Positions 44,569-52,880 of a stretch of 64,000 nucleotides of DNA are shown one piece after another. The position numbers and the translations under genes were made by a program. The first letter of the stretch is position 1, and each line of letters begins with the position of its first letter. The DNA lies in the NCBI GenBank assembly GCA_031384605.1, contig JANNAT010000078.1, positions 1 through 64,000 of the forward strand, given 5' to 3'. The stretch comes from JANNAT01 sp031384605. GTDB lineage: Bacteria > Pseudomonadota > Alphaproteobacteria > Rhodobacterales > Rhodobacteraceae. The notes below the pieces were generated by a model. The model ran no database searches, had not been told where the DNA came from, and was given only the letters and a program-made list of their open reading frames with translations.

Positions 44569-45926
44569 CACAAATCCGCCCGCAACCGCGCGATAACAGC
44601 GCGATATTGGGCCACAACCGCGCCCCGTGCAATGTGCCGCCCGCCCGTCACAATATGGCGCCCCGCCGACCAGACATCAGCAACCATCCGGTCATCGCCG
44701 GCAAAAATATAGGTGTCCAGCAGCGTATCGCCCGCAGAGGCCGCCATATCAGGCCCCGAACAATCAAGGCCCATCAGATCGGCCCAAAGCCCCACGGCAA
44801 TCGCCCCCGATGCCCGCCCCGCCGCTATTGCCCCGCCTTCGCAAGCGCCTTGATACAAAGCCCGGCCCGTTGATCGCGACGCATCGGCCAACATCGCGCG
44901 GCCCTTGTGCGACAGGCGCTGCGAATATTCCACGCTGCGCAATTCGTCCGACAGGCTGATGCGGACATTGCTGTCGGACCCCACGCCGAACCGCCCGCCC
45001 GCACCGACGAACCGCACGCCGTCAAAGATGCCATCGCCCAAATTTGCCTCGGTGATCGGGCATAGGCCGGCAATCGCCCCGGACGCGGCCATGCCGTTGG
45101 TTTCAACGGGGTCCATTTGCGTGGCGTGGATCAGGCACCAGCGTTGTGACAGGTTTTGATTTTCCAGCAGCCATTGCACCGGGCGCGCACCGGTATGGGC
45201 CAGAACCTCAGCCACTTCGGCACTTTGTTCGGCTGCGTGAATATGGATTGGTGTGGTGGGCTGCAGACCTGCGGCTATTGCAATCCCCGCCGGTGTGGCC
45301 GCGCGCAACGAATGCGGGGCGACACCCAGCACAGTATCGGCCGGCAAATCCCGCACCGCGTGGCGCGCAGCGTCCCACAGCCGTGCAAACCGATCCGGAT
45401 CATTGCCAAAGCGCAACTGCCCGGCGGACAGCGCGCGCCCATCACAGCCGCCGCGTTCATAAAGCACCGGAAGATGCGTTAACCCCAGCCCGGTTTGCGC
45501 CGCCGCCGCTGCAATACGCCCCGACATTTCTGCCAGATCACTGTAAACCCCGCCCCCGACTGCGTGATGCAGATAGTGAAATTCGGTGATGGCCCCAAAC
45601 CCCACTTCGGCCATTTCCATCATCACCATGGCGGCAATCGCCTGCACGTCATCGGGGGTCAATCGGTCCAGAAACCGATACATCAGGCTGCGCCAAGTCC
45701 AGAAACTGTCTTGCCCCGGCCCGCGCGCCTCGGTCATGCCGGCAAAGGCGCGCTGAAAGGTGTGGCTGTGCAGGTTCGCGGCGGCAGGCAGCAGGCAATC
45801 CACGATCTGGCCCGCCGGTTTTGCACCCGTTGTAATCGCCGCAATCCGGCCATTGGTAATTTGCACCGCTACATCCGCCGCCCAACCCATGGGCAGCAAC
45901 GCGGTCTTGGCATGCAAAATGGTCAT
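44568..45926 (-). CDS. hutF: Formimidoylglutamate deiminase
   Basis: 452 residues from ATG 45926; the longer frame to 46343 overlaps hutI. Amidohydrolase that converts N-formimidoyl-glutamate to N-formyl-glutamate and ammonia. Metal ligands in NLHSHTFQRAFAG (H53, H55), the HIHAAEQ strand and FGVGSDSNVRIS aspartate. Its presence shows that this organism uses the five-step branch of histidine degradation. It is divergent from hutI, 69 bp away. Confidence 0.9.
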   Translation of the reverse strand: MTILHAKTALLPMGWAADVAVQITNGRIAAITTGAKPAGQIVDCLLPAAANLHSHTFQRAFAGMTEARGPGQDSFWTWRSLMYRFLDRLTPDDVQAIAAMVMMEMAEVGFGAITEFHYLHHAVGGGVYSDLAEMSGRIAAAAAQTGLGLTHLPVLYERGGCDGRALSAGQLRFGNDPDRFARLWDAARHAVRDLPADTVLGVAPHSLRAATPAGIAIAAGLQPTTPIHIHAAEQSAEVAEVLAHTGARPVQWLLENQNLSQRWCLIHATQMDPVETNGMAASGAIAGLCPITEANLGDGIFDGVRFVGAGGRFGVGSDSNVRISLSDELRSVEYSQRLSHKGRAMLADASRSTGRALYQGACEGGAIAAGRASGAIAVGLWADLMGLDCSGPDMAASAGDTLLDTYIFAGDDRMVADVWSAGRHIVTGGRHIARGAVVAQYRAVIARLRADL

Positions 45927-45948
45927 GGCGGCTCTCTTGACGGAAGGA

Positions 45949-45986
45949 TTATGTGCAGACATAATAACCCAAAGCACAGACATAAG
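45949..45986. promoter_or_regulatory. Candidate HutC operator in the hutF-hutI divergent promoter
   Basis: TTATGT-GCAG-ACATAA (45949-45964) is a perfect 6-bp inverted repeat with a 4-nt spacer. A related half site, CACAGACATAAG, follows to 45986. The 69-bp intergenic region must hold both hut promoters, so this is where a GntR-type dimer would act. Assignment to HutC is inference. Confidence 0.6.
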
Positions 45987-45995
45987 GCAAGCCCG

Positions 45996-47195
45996 ATGGC
46001 GATTCTGCTGACCGATGCAACGGTGGCCACGATGATCGGGGGATATGGCCTGATTGATGGTGCTGCGGTGGCCGTGGTGGGCGATAAAATCGCCTGGGTT
46101 GGGCCTATGGCCGCCATCCCCGCCGCCCATGCCGATCTGCCGCGTCATACCTGCCACGACCGCCTGATCACGCCGGGCCTGATTGATTGCCACAGCCATG
46201 TGATATTCGCGGGCAACCGCTCGGCCGAGTTTGAGATGCGGCTGAACGGCGCGACATATCAAGACATCGCCCGCGCCGGGGGCGGTATTCTTGCCACCGT
46301 CACCGCCACCCGTGCAGCATCCGAAGATCAGCTGCTGGCGCAATCCCTGCCCCGCGTTGATCAGATGATCGCCGCTGGGGCCACCACCATCGAAGTGAAA
46401 TCGGGCTATGGCCTGACAGTTGACGCCGAATTAACCATACTGCGCGCAGCACGCCGGATTGCGGGTTTGCGCAAGGTGCGGGTGGTAACAACCCATCTGG
46501 CTGCCCATGCCATCCCCCCCGAATACACTGGCCGCGCCGAAGCCTATATTGATCAGGTGGCAATCCCGTCGGTGCGCGCCGCCCACGCCGAAGGCTTGAT
46601 CGACGCGGTTGATGCGTTTTGCGAAGGCATCGCGTTTTCGCGCGATCAGGTTAAGCGGCTGTTCAGGGCCGCCCGCGATCTGGGCCTGCCGGTCAAGCTG
46701 CATGCCGAACAACTGTCTGATCTGGGCGGCGCGGTTCTGGCGGCGCAGTTCGGTGCGCTTTCCGCCGATCATCTGGAATATCTGGGCGCGGACGGCGTGG
46801 CCGCAATGGCGAGCGCAGGCACGGTGGCGGTGATCCTGCCGGGTGCGTTTTACACCCTTCGCGAAGCCCAACTTCCCCCCATTGCCGCCCTGCGCGCCGC
46901 AGGTGTGCCGATGGCGGTGGCCACCGATTGCAACCCCGGATCATCGCCGATGACCTCGTTGCCACTGGCGATGAACATGGCCTGCACCCTGTTTCGGATG
47001 ACCCCGCTTGAAGCGTTGGCTGGCACCACAACCCACGCCGCCCGCGCCTTGGGTCTGACCGATTGCGGCACCATAGCGCCGGGGCAGCGCGCCGATCTGT
47101 GCCTGTGGGATGCCAGCAATCCGGCGGAATTGTCATATCGTATCGGGGCAACCGCCCTGCAATCACGCATGTTCGGAGGCCGCTTTGACGCCTGA
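45996..47195 (+). CDS. hutI: Imidazolonepropionase
   Basis: 399 residues from ATG 45996. Hydrolyses imidazolone propionate to formimidoylglutamate. Amidohydrolase metal motif IDCHSHVIFAGNR (H66, H68), VKSGYGLTVDAE, KLHAEQLSDLGGA and VATDCNPGSSPM are all family hallmarks. Length is typical (~400). The last 11 bp overlap the start of hutH. Confidence 0.94.
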   Translation: MAILLTDATVATMIGGYGLIDGAAVAVVGDKIAWVGPMAAIPAAHADLPRHTCHDRLITPGLIDCHSHVIFAGNRSAEFEMRLNGATYQDIARAGGGILATVTATRAASEDQLLAQSLPRVDQMIAAGATTIEVKSGYGLTVDAELTILRAARRIAGLRKVRVVTTHLAAHAIPPEYTGRAEAYIDQVAIPSVRAAHAEGLIDAVDAFCEGIAFSRDQVKRLFRAARDLGLPVKLHAEQLSDLGGAVLAAQFGALSADHLEYLGADGVAAMASAGTVAVILPGAFYTLREAQLPPIAALRAAGVPMAVATDCNPGSSPMTSLPLAMNMACTLFRMTPLEALAGTTTHAARALGLTDCGTIAPGQRADLCLWDASNPAELSYRIGATALQSRMFGGRFDA

Positions 47196-48711
47196 AATTC
47201 TGATCCCCGGTGCCACCACTTTGGCGCAGCTGGAACGGCTGTATCGCAGCGATACCCCCGCCGTTTTGCACCCATCCGCCCGCGCCGGGATTGAGTCGGC
47301 GGCACTGGTGATCGCCCGCGCAGCCAGCGGCGGCGACGCGGTTTACGGGGTGAATACCGGGTTTGGCAAACTCGCCAGCCTGAAGATCGCCGCCGAAGAT
47401 ACGGAAACCTTGCAAAGAAATCTGATCCTGTCGCATTGCTGCGGGGTGGGTGATCCGATGCCCCGCAACATTGCCCGGCTGATGATGGCGCTGAAACTGC
47501 TGTCACTGGGGCGCGGGGCGTCGGGCGTGCGCTGGGACATCATCGCGCTGATCCAAGGCATGCTGGCGGCAGGCGTCACCCCCGTTATCCCCGCCCAAGG
47601 GTCGGTCGGGGCGTCGGGGGATCTCGCCCCGCTGGCCCATATGGCAGCGGCGATAATCGGCGAAAGCCAATGCGACTATCGGGGCACGGTGATGCCTTCA
47701 GCGCAGGCTTTGGCGCAGGCGGGTCTGATGCCGCTGGTTCTGGGGCCAAAAGAGGGTCTTGCCCTGATAAACGGCACGCAGTTTTCCACGGCCTACGCGC
47801 TGGCGGGGCTGTTCGACGGCTGGCGCGCGGCGCAATCGGCCTTGGTGACGTCGGCGTTATCAACCGACGCGATCATGGGGTCAACAGCCCCCTTGCACCC
47901 CGAAATTCACATCTTACGCGGCCATGCGGGCCAGATTGAGGCCGCAGCGACAATGCGCACGCTGCTTGATGGGTCGGTGATCCGCGAAAGCCACCGCATC
48001 GGCGATACCCGCGTGCAAGACCCCTATTGCATCCGCTGTCAGCCGCAGGTCACTGGGGCCGCGATGGACGTGTTGCGCATGGCCGCAGCCACCTTGCAGA
48101 TTGAGGCGAACGCGGCCACCGACAACCCATTGGTTCTGTCTGATGGCATCGTTTCGGGCGGCAATTTTCATGCCGAACCGGTGGGCTTTGCCGCCGATAT
48201 GATCGCGCTTGCGCTGTCGGAAATTGGCGCGATTGCCCAGCGTCGGGTGGCACTGATGGTCGATCCGGTGTTGTCGTTCGATCTGCCCGCCTTCCTGACC
48301 CCCCGTCCCGGCCTGAATTCCGGCTTTATGATTGCCGAGGTGACAACGGCGGCTTTGATGAGTGAAAACAAACACCTCGCCCACGCCACAGTGACCGACA
48401 GCACCCCCACTTCGGCCAATCAAGAAGACCATGTCAGTATGGCCGCCCACGGCGCGCGCCGTCTGATGCGGATGGTGGCAAACCTGAACGTGATTTTGGG
48501 GGTCGAGGCGATGTGCGCGGGCCAGGGCGTGGAATTTCGCGCGCCGCTGGTCACATCCGTGCCTTTGCGGGCGGTTCTGGCCCGGCTGCGCCAGGATGTG
48601 GCCACGCTGGGCGATGACCGCTATCTTGCCCCTGATCTGGCCGCAGCAGCCGATCTGATCGCCACGGGGGCATTGGTTGATGCCTCGGGCATCATCCTTC
48701 CAACTTTATGA
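47185..48711 (+). CDS. hutH: Histidine ammonia-lyase
   Basis: 508 residues from TTG 47185, which has GGAGG just upstream; the apparent longer ORF to 47110 lies inside hutI. Deaminates histidine to urocanate. The autocatalytic MIO cofactor triad Ala-Ser-Gly is at residues 143-145 in GSVGASGDLAPLAHM, matching the usual position (~142-144). YGVNTGFGKLAS and the ENKHLAHATVTDSTPTSANQEDHVSM region are conserved. The TTG start and 11-bp overlap with hutI may set a lower translation rate. Confidence 0.94.
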   Translation: MTPEILIPGATTLAQLERLYRSDTPAVLHPSARAGIESAALVIARAASGGDAVYGVNTGFGKLASLKIAAEDTETLQRNLILSHCCGVGDPMPRNIARLMMALKLLSLGRGASGVRWDIIALIQGMLAAGVTPVIPAQGSVGASGDLAPLAHMAAAIIGESQCDYRGTVMPSAQALAQAGLMPLVLGPKEGLALINGTQFSTAYALAGLFDGWRAAQSALVTSALSTDAIMGSTAPLHPEIHILRGHAGQIEAAATMRTLLDGSVIRESHRIGDTRVQDPYCIRCQPQVTGAAMDVLRMAAATLQIEANAATDNPLVLSDGIVSGGNFHAEPVGFAADMIALALSEIGAIAQRRVALMVDPVLSFDLPAFLTPRPGLNSGFMIAEVTTAALMSENKHLAHATVTDSTPTSANQEDHVSMAAHGARRLMRMVANLNVILGVEAMCAGQGVEFRAPLVTSVPLRAVLARLRQDVATLGDDRYLAPDLAAAADLIATGALVDASGIILPTL

Positions 48712-48718
48712 GGCCCCG

Positions 48719-50398
48719 ATGACCCGCCACAACACCCGTGATATCTATCCCGCCACAGGCACCGAGATCACCGCGAAAAGCTGGTTAACCGAAGCACCGA
48801 TGCGGATGCTGATGAACAACCTGCATCCCGATGTGGCCGAAAACCCGCATGAACTGGTGGTGTATGGCGGCATCGGCCGCGCCGCGCGCACGTGGGAGGA
48901 TTTTGATAAAATCGTCGCCACCTTGCGCGATTTGAATGATGATGAAACCCTGCTGGTGCAATCGGGCAAACCGGTGGGCGTATTTCGCACCCACAAAGAT
49001 GCTCCGCGCGTGTTGATCGCCAATTCCAATCTGGTGCCGCATTGGGCAACTTGGGACCATTTCAACGAATTGGATAAAAAGGGTCTGGCGATGTATGGCC
49101 AGATGACCGCCGGGTCGTGGATTTACATCGGCACCCAAGGCATTGTGCAGGGCACCTATGAGACGTTTGCCGAAGCGGGCCGCCAGCATTACGGCGGCAA
49201 TCTGACGGGCCGCTGGATTTTAACGGGCGGTTTGGGCGGCATGGGCGGTGCGCAACCGTTGGCGGCGGTGATGGCGGGGGCGTGCTGTCTGGCGGTGGAA
49301 TGCGATGAGACGCGGATAGATTTTCGTATCAGAACCAGATACGTAGATGCCAAAGCTAACACTTTGGATGAAGCACTGGCGATGATCGCGGATTGGACCG
49401 CGCGGGGCGAGGCGAAATCGGTGGGCTTGCTGGGCAACGCCGCCGACGTGTTCCCCGAACTGTTCGCGCGGATGCAGGCAGGCGGCATGCGCCCCGATAT
49501 GGTGACAGATCAAACATCCGCGCATGATCCGCTGAATGGCTATCTGCCGCAGGGGTGGAGCGTGGAGCGCGCGAAAGCGGCGCGCGAAAGCGATCCCAAA
49601 TCAGTGGAACGCGCCGCGCGGGCGTCGATGCGCACCCATGTTTCAGCCATGGTTGATTTCTGGAATGCGGGCGTGCCGACGATGGATTACGGCAACAACA
49701 TCCGCCAGGTGGCGCTGGACGAAGGGCTGGAAAACGCCTTCGCTTTCCCCGGTTTTGTGCCCGCCTATATCCGGCCCTTGTTTTGCAAAGGGATCGGCCC
49801 GTTCCGCTGGGTGGCCTTGTCGGGCGATCCGCAGGATATCTACAAAACCGACGCGGCGATGAAGAAACTGTTTCCTGATAACAAACATTTGCACAATTGG
49901 CTGGATATGGCCGCCGACCGGATTGCGTTTCAAGGCCTGCCCGCCCGCATTTGCTGGATTGGTCTGGGAGATCGGCACAAGGCGGGGCTGATGTTCAACG
50001 ATATGGTTGCCAGCGGCGAGTTGAAGGCCCCCATCGTGATCGGCCGCGATCATCTGGACAGCGGCTCAGTTGCCAGCCCGAACCGTGAAACCGAAGCGAT
50101 GAAGGATGGGTCCGACGCGGTATCGGATTGGCCGCTGCTGAATGCCCTGCTGAACACCGCATCGGGGGCAACTTGGGTTAGCTTGCATCATGGCGGCGGG
50201 GTTGGCATGGGGTTTTCACAGCATTCCGGCATGGTTATTGTCGCCGATGGCACGGAAGATGCGGCGCGGCGGATCGGCAATGTGCTGTGGAATGATCCGG
50301 CCACGGGTGTGATGCGCCACGCCGACGCGGGCTATGAGATTGCGCGCGATTGTGCAGTGGACCACGGGTTGCGGTTGCCGGGGATATTGGGGAATTGA
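48719..50398 (+). CDS. hutU: Urocanate hydratase
   Basis: 559 residues from ATG 48719, with GAGG between it and the hutH stop. Converts urocanate to imidazolone propionate with tightly bound NAD. The NAD-binding segment TGGLGGMGGAQP lies at ~168-179, and the conserved active-site cysteine is C412 in ARICWIGLGDRHKAG. The HHGGGVGMGFSQHSGMV motif is near the C-terminus. It is the last gene of hutI-hutH-hutU. No hutG follows. Confidence 0.95.
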   Translation: MTRHNTRDIYPATGTEITAKSWLTEAPMRMLMNNLHPDVAENPHELVVYGGIGRAARTWEDFDKIVATLRDLNDDETLLVQSGKPVGVFRTHKDAPRVLIANSNLVPHWATWDHFNELDKKGLAMYGQMTAGSWIYIGTQGIVQGTYETFAEAGRQHYGGNLTGRWILTGGLGGMGGAQPLAAVMAGACCLAVECDETRIDFRIRTRYVDAKANTLDEALAMIADWTARGEAKSVGLLGNAADVFPELFARMQAGGMRPDMVTDQTSAHDPLNGYLPQGWSVERAKAARESDPKSVERAARASMRTHVSAMVDFWNAGVPTMDYGNNIRQVALDEGLENAFAFPGFVPAYIRPLFCKGIGPFRWVALSGDPQDIYKTDAAMKKLFPDNKHLHNWLDMAADRIAFQGLPARICWIGLGDRHKAGLMFNDMVASGELKAPIVIGRDHLDSGSVASPNRETEAMKDGSDAVSDWPLLNALLNTASGATWVSLHHGGGVGMGFSQHSGMVIVADGTEDAARRIGNVLWNDPATGVMRHADAGYEIARDCAVDHGLRLPGILGN

Positions 50399-50405
50399 CC
50401 GGGAA

Positions 50406-50528
50406 AGGATGGGCAGCATTGCCCATCCTACGCATGCGGGTCGGGGATCAGCTGGATGATGGGCAGCATTGCCCATCCTACGCCCGAACGGTTGGCATGT
50501 AGCATGGGCAATTCTGCCCATCCTACCA
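50406..50528. repeat. Cluster of three GGGCA/TGCCC palindromic repeats after hutU
   Basis: Copies at 50406-50433, 50458-50483 and 50504-50528 share GATGGGCA, a 3-5 base centre and TGCCCATCCTAC. Copies 1 and 2 are identical over 26 bases; copy 3 differs in the loop (ATT-C). Each can form a hairpin. They fill the gap between convergent hutU and the PHP gene, so they probably end both transcripts. Confidence 0.85.
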
Positions 50529-50537
50529 CCCAAACCG

Positions 50538-51458
50538 CTACCGCCAGATCGGATTTGACCACGCACGTTTTCCCGCTGCATCCACCACCGCAACCCTGAT
50601 CCACGGGCTGTTGTTCAAACGTGCAAGAGGCACTTCGGCGCGGGTCATAGCCACTCCATGCACGCCTTTGGCCCCGGTGCCTTGGCCCATGGCAATCACC
50701 GACGCGGCGGCCGAGCATTCGACCACCACCACATCGCCTTGGATGCGCACATCGCGCAACTCTGGCCCTTGGCTGGAATAGAAGTGCCCCGCCTTTAATG
50801 CCACAAGCAGCGCCTCGGGGGTGTTTTCGACCGATTTCACCATCACCCAGCCGCCGAAATGGTCAGGTTCATAAAAATGCGCGTCATCGGTGGCGATCAT
50901 GGTTAAATGCCGCCCCTCGGACAGCAAAAGATCGGCGATGGCAAAGCCGTCGGGCCGATCACATCCCGCCGCACAGCCGTGGTTATAAATCTCAACCGCG
51001 TGGGCCGCGGTGATGCTGCGTGCATCGGCCAGCGTTAACCCTGACCATTGCGGATGGGCGATGGCCACGAACGCGCCTGCCGCCACCGCGCGGGCAGCGA
51101 TTTCCGGGCCGGTTTCCTGCCCCGGCACCGGCAGAAAATCGGGCGCATGGGACTGTGCAAAATCGGGCGGCAGGCCGACGGCCAGAATATGCCACAACTC
51201 ACCATTCGCCATCGCCCCGGAATGCAGTTCAGCCCCAAGAATGGTGGTAAAGGCCGCATCGCGGAACGGCACGGTATCGACAATCGGATAGCCATAAGCC
51301 CCGATGAAATGATCGGTCAGGGCCAGAAAATCATAGCCCATCGCACGGTAGCGACGGCACACTTCTTGCGGGGCCAAGATCCCGTCAGACCGTGTCGAAT
51401 GGGTGTGCAGATTGCCGCGCCAAAAGCGGCCGGGGGCGGTGAAGGCGGGCAGTTGCAT
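50538..51458 (-). CDS. PHP-domain / CehA-McbA-type metallohydrolase
   Basis: 306 residues. PHP metal-binding motifs: NLHTHSTRSDG near residue 16, ALTDHF at ~45, AIAHPQW at ~132 and TDDAHFY at ~190. The CehA/McbA group includes phosphoesterase-like and carbaryl-hydrolase-related proteins; the substrate here is unknown. No signal peptide. It faces hutU across the repeat cluster and is followed on its own strand by no gene. Confidence 0.85.
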   Translation of the reverse strand: MQLPAFTAPGRFWRGNLHTHSTRSDGILAPQEVCRRYRAMGYDFLALTDHFIGAYGYPIVDTVPFRDAAFTTILGAELHSGAMANGELWHILAVGLPPDFAQSHAPDFLPVPGQETGPEIAARAVAAGAFVAIAHPQWSGLTLADARSITAAHAVEIYNHGCAAGCDRPDGFAIADLLLSEGRHLTMIATDDAHFYEPDHFGGWVMVKSVENTPEALLVALKAGHFYSSQGPELRDVRIQGDVVVVECSAAASVIAMGQGTGAKGVHGVAMTRAEVPLARLNNSPWIRVAVVDAAGKRAWSNPIWR

Positions 51459-51497
51459 GGGGGAAACCTTTTGCTAAGGGACGCGATCCTATGGGTA

Positions 51498-52235
51498 TCA
51501 GCCGCGCCCGATATAGGGCATATCGCGCGCCATAATCGTCATGAACGGCACGTTCACCTCTAAGGGCAGCCCCGCCATGTAGTGCACCGCATCCGCCACA
51601 TGGGCGACGTCCATCACCGGTTCCACCCGCATCTGCCCGTCGGCTTGGGCGACACCTTTGGTAAATCCCGCCGCCATATCCGTCAGTGCATTGCCAATGT
51701 CGATCTGCCCGCACGCAATATTGAACGCCCGTCCATCAAGCCCAAGCGTGCGGGTCAACCCCGTGACTGCATGTTTTGACATCGTATAGGGTGCCGATCC
51801 GGGGCGTGGCACATGCGCCGAGATTGAGCCGTTGTTGATGATCCGCCCGCCCTGCGGCGATTGGTGGCGCATCAGCCCGAAAGCCGCGCGCGCGCATAAA
51901 AACATGCCGGTGATATTGACGTTGTTAACCGCAAGCCATTGATCAACGGCGATTTCATCAATCGGTGCCGCAGGCGCGGACATGCCTGCATTATTGAACA
52001 GCACGTCGAGATGACCCCAGTCCGCCTTCAACGCGGCAAATGCAGCGTCAAGCTGCGCGGGATCACTGACATCTGCGGGCAAGATCAGCGCGCCCGACTG
52101 CCCGGCAGTTTCGCGCAAAGGCTCTGCCCGGCGGCCCAAAAGTGCCACGCGCCAGCCACTAGAGATGAATTTGCGCCCGGTAGCGCGACCAATGCCAGAC
52201 CCTGCCCCAGTGATCAGAATGGATTTTTGTGGCAT
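51498..52235 (-). CDS. SDR family oxidoreductase
   Basis: 245 residues from ATG 52235; the longer ORF to 52292 has no support. Classical SDR: TGAGSGIG cofactor loop at ~9-16, NNAG, catalytic Ser in NNGSISA and YTMSK. C-terminal region CGQIDIGNALTDMAAGF. NAD(P)-dependent oxidation of an unknown alcohol. It is probably cotranscribed with the PHP gene 39 bp downstream on the same strand. It is the last chromosomal gene before the integrated element. Confidence 0.9.
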   Translation of the reverse strand: MPQKSILITGAGSGIGRATGRKFISSGWRVALLGRRAEPLRETAGQSGALILPADVSDPAQLDAAFAALKADWGHLDVLFNNAGMSAPAAPIDEIAVDQWLAVNNVNITGMFLCARAAFGLMRHQSPQGGRIINNGSISAHVPRPGSAPYTMSKHAVTGLTRTLGLDGRAFNIACGQIDIGNALTDMAAGFTKGVAQADGQMRVEPVMDVAHVADAVHYMAGLPLEVNVPFMTIMARDMPYIGRG

Positions 52236-52566
52236 GACAGTCCCCAGCGATGATTGCGCGGCCAACATGGCGGGGCGCGGTGAAAAGGGCAAGACAGAGC
52301 AAGGCAGAGCAAGCGGTAAATGGCAAAGCTGCCGCGGTAAAGTTGGGTTCCGACCCTTCGATCAGACGGTTGGCATGCACTATTTTGACGATAAATCCCA
52401 GATTTTGACGATAAATCCTAGCCGGTCGGCAACGCTAAACTGCAACTCAGATTTCGAACGCATGGGCCGTTGCTGCATCAAACCGCAGATTACGTGCCGC
52501 GATCAGCATAAAACCAATACCACGCACCGGGGCACGATCAGCGGGGCATTAAAGGATTTGATCTAA
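52236..52566. other. Gene-free chromosomal stretch before the integrated element
   Basis: No convincing gene in these 331 bp; the only plus-strand ORF overlaps the SDR gene. It contains the 20-bp tandem repeat listed separately and a short imperfect CAGAGCAAG repeat near 52295-52312. It presumably carries the SDR promoter and the sequence downstream of the former tRNA gene. Confidence 0.5.
52382..52421. repeat. 20-bp tandem direct repeat
   Basis: ATTTTGACGATAAATCCCAG (52382-52401) is repeated at 52402-52421 with one change (C to T at position 18). It lies upstream of the SDR gene and 150 bp left of the attachment site; possible regulator sites. Confidence 0.75.
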
Positions 52567-52587
52567 TGGTGCCCCCATACGGACTCG
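52567..52587 (-). other. Left attachment site: duplicated tRNA 3' end
   Basis: On the minus strand the 21 bases end in CCGTATGGGGGCACCA and begin CGAGT. This is the T-loop, T-stem 3' strand, acceptor 3' strand and CCA of a tRNA whose 5' end should read GCCCCCA (tRNA-Leu-like). The identity to a tRNA stops abruptly inside the T-loop, and AT-rich element DNA follows. This is what remains when an integrase uses a tRNA 3' end. The intact tRNA should lie just beyond the integrase, outside the window. Confidence 0.8.
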
Positions 52588-52601
52588 TATTATATTATAT
52601 A

Positions 52602-52796
52602 TCAATGGCTTAGGTGCAAAGAACCGAAAAATCTACCAGCAACGCTACCAGCAAAAGATTTTTGTTCCCCGGTTTGGTGCCTTAATTTCAATAACTTAGC
52701 CGAAATGGAGTCAATGGAAATGTGATTAGATACTTCTGGTGGCGTCAGCTTAGGGCCTGTATGATCAGAATCACCTAGAAACAGAAAACCCCGCAC
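52602..52796 (-). CDS. Possible small protein near the left end of the element
   Basis: A 64-residue frame (MRGFLFLGDSDHTGPKLTPPEVSN to GRFFGSLHLSH) in otherwise gene-free, AT-richer DNA. No family recognised and no good ribosome site. It starts next to the hairpin at 52789. It may be a chance ORF. Confidence 0.25.
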   Translation of the reverse strand: MRGFLFLGDSDHTGPKLTPPEVSNHISIDSISAKLLKLRHQTGEQKSFAGSVAGRFFGSLHLSH

Positions 52797-52835
52797 GGCT
52801 GGTCACCATGCGGGGCAGTGTTTCCCGAAGGAAAC
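52789..52835. promoter_or_regulatory. Two leader hairpins upstream of the primase gene
   Basis: CCCCGCA (52789-52795) pairs with TGCGGGG (52809-52815), and GTTTCC-CGAA-GGAAAC is at 52820-52835. Read on the minus strand the first hairpin is followed by TTTTCT, so it would terminate leftward transcripts. Read on the plus strand both are in the 5' leader of the primase mRNA. Confidence 0.55.
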
Positions 52836-52880
52836 TAAATATCGGCGCTGAAACGCCTTCACAGATACCGGAGAATATCC

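Noticed and set aside
50406..50528. Possible CRISPR array
   Set aside because: Only three units, each palindromic, with unequal spacers under 25 bp and no cas genes.
52165..52566. 133-residue plus-strand ORF before the attachment site
   Set aside because: It overlaps the SDR gene antiparallel, lacks a ribosome site and crosses the 20-bp tandem repeat; no family features.
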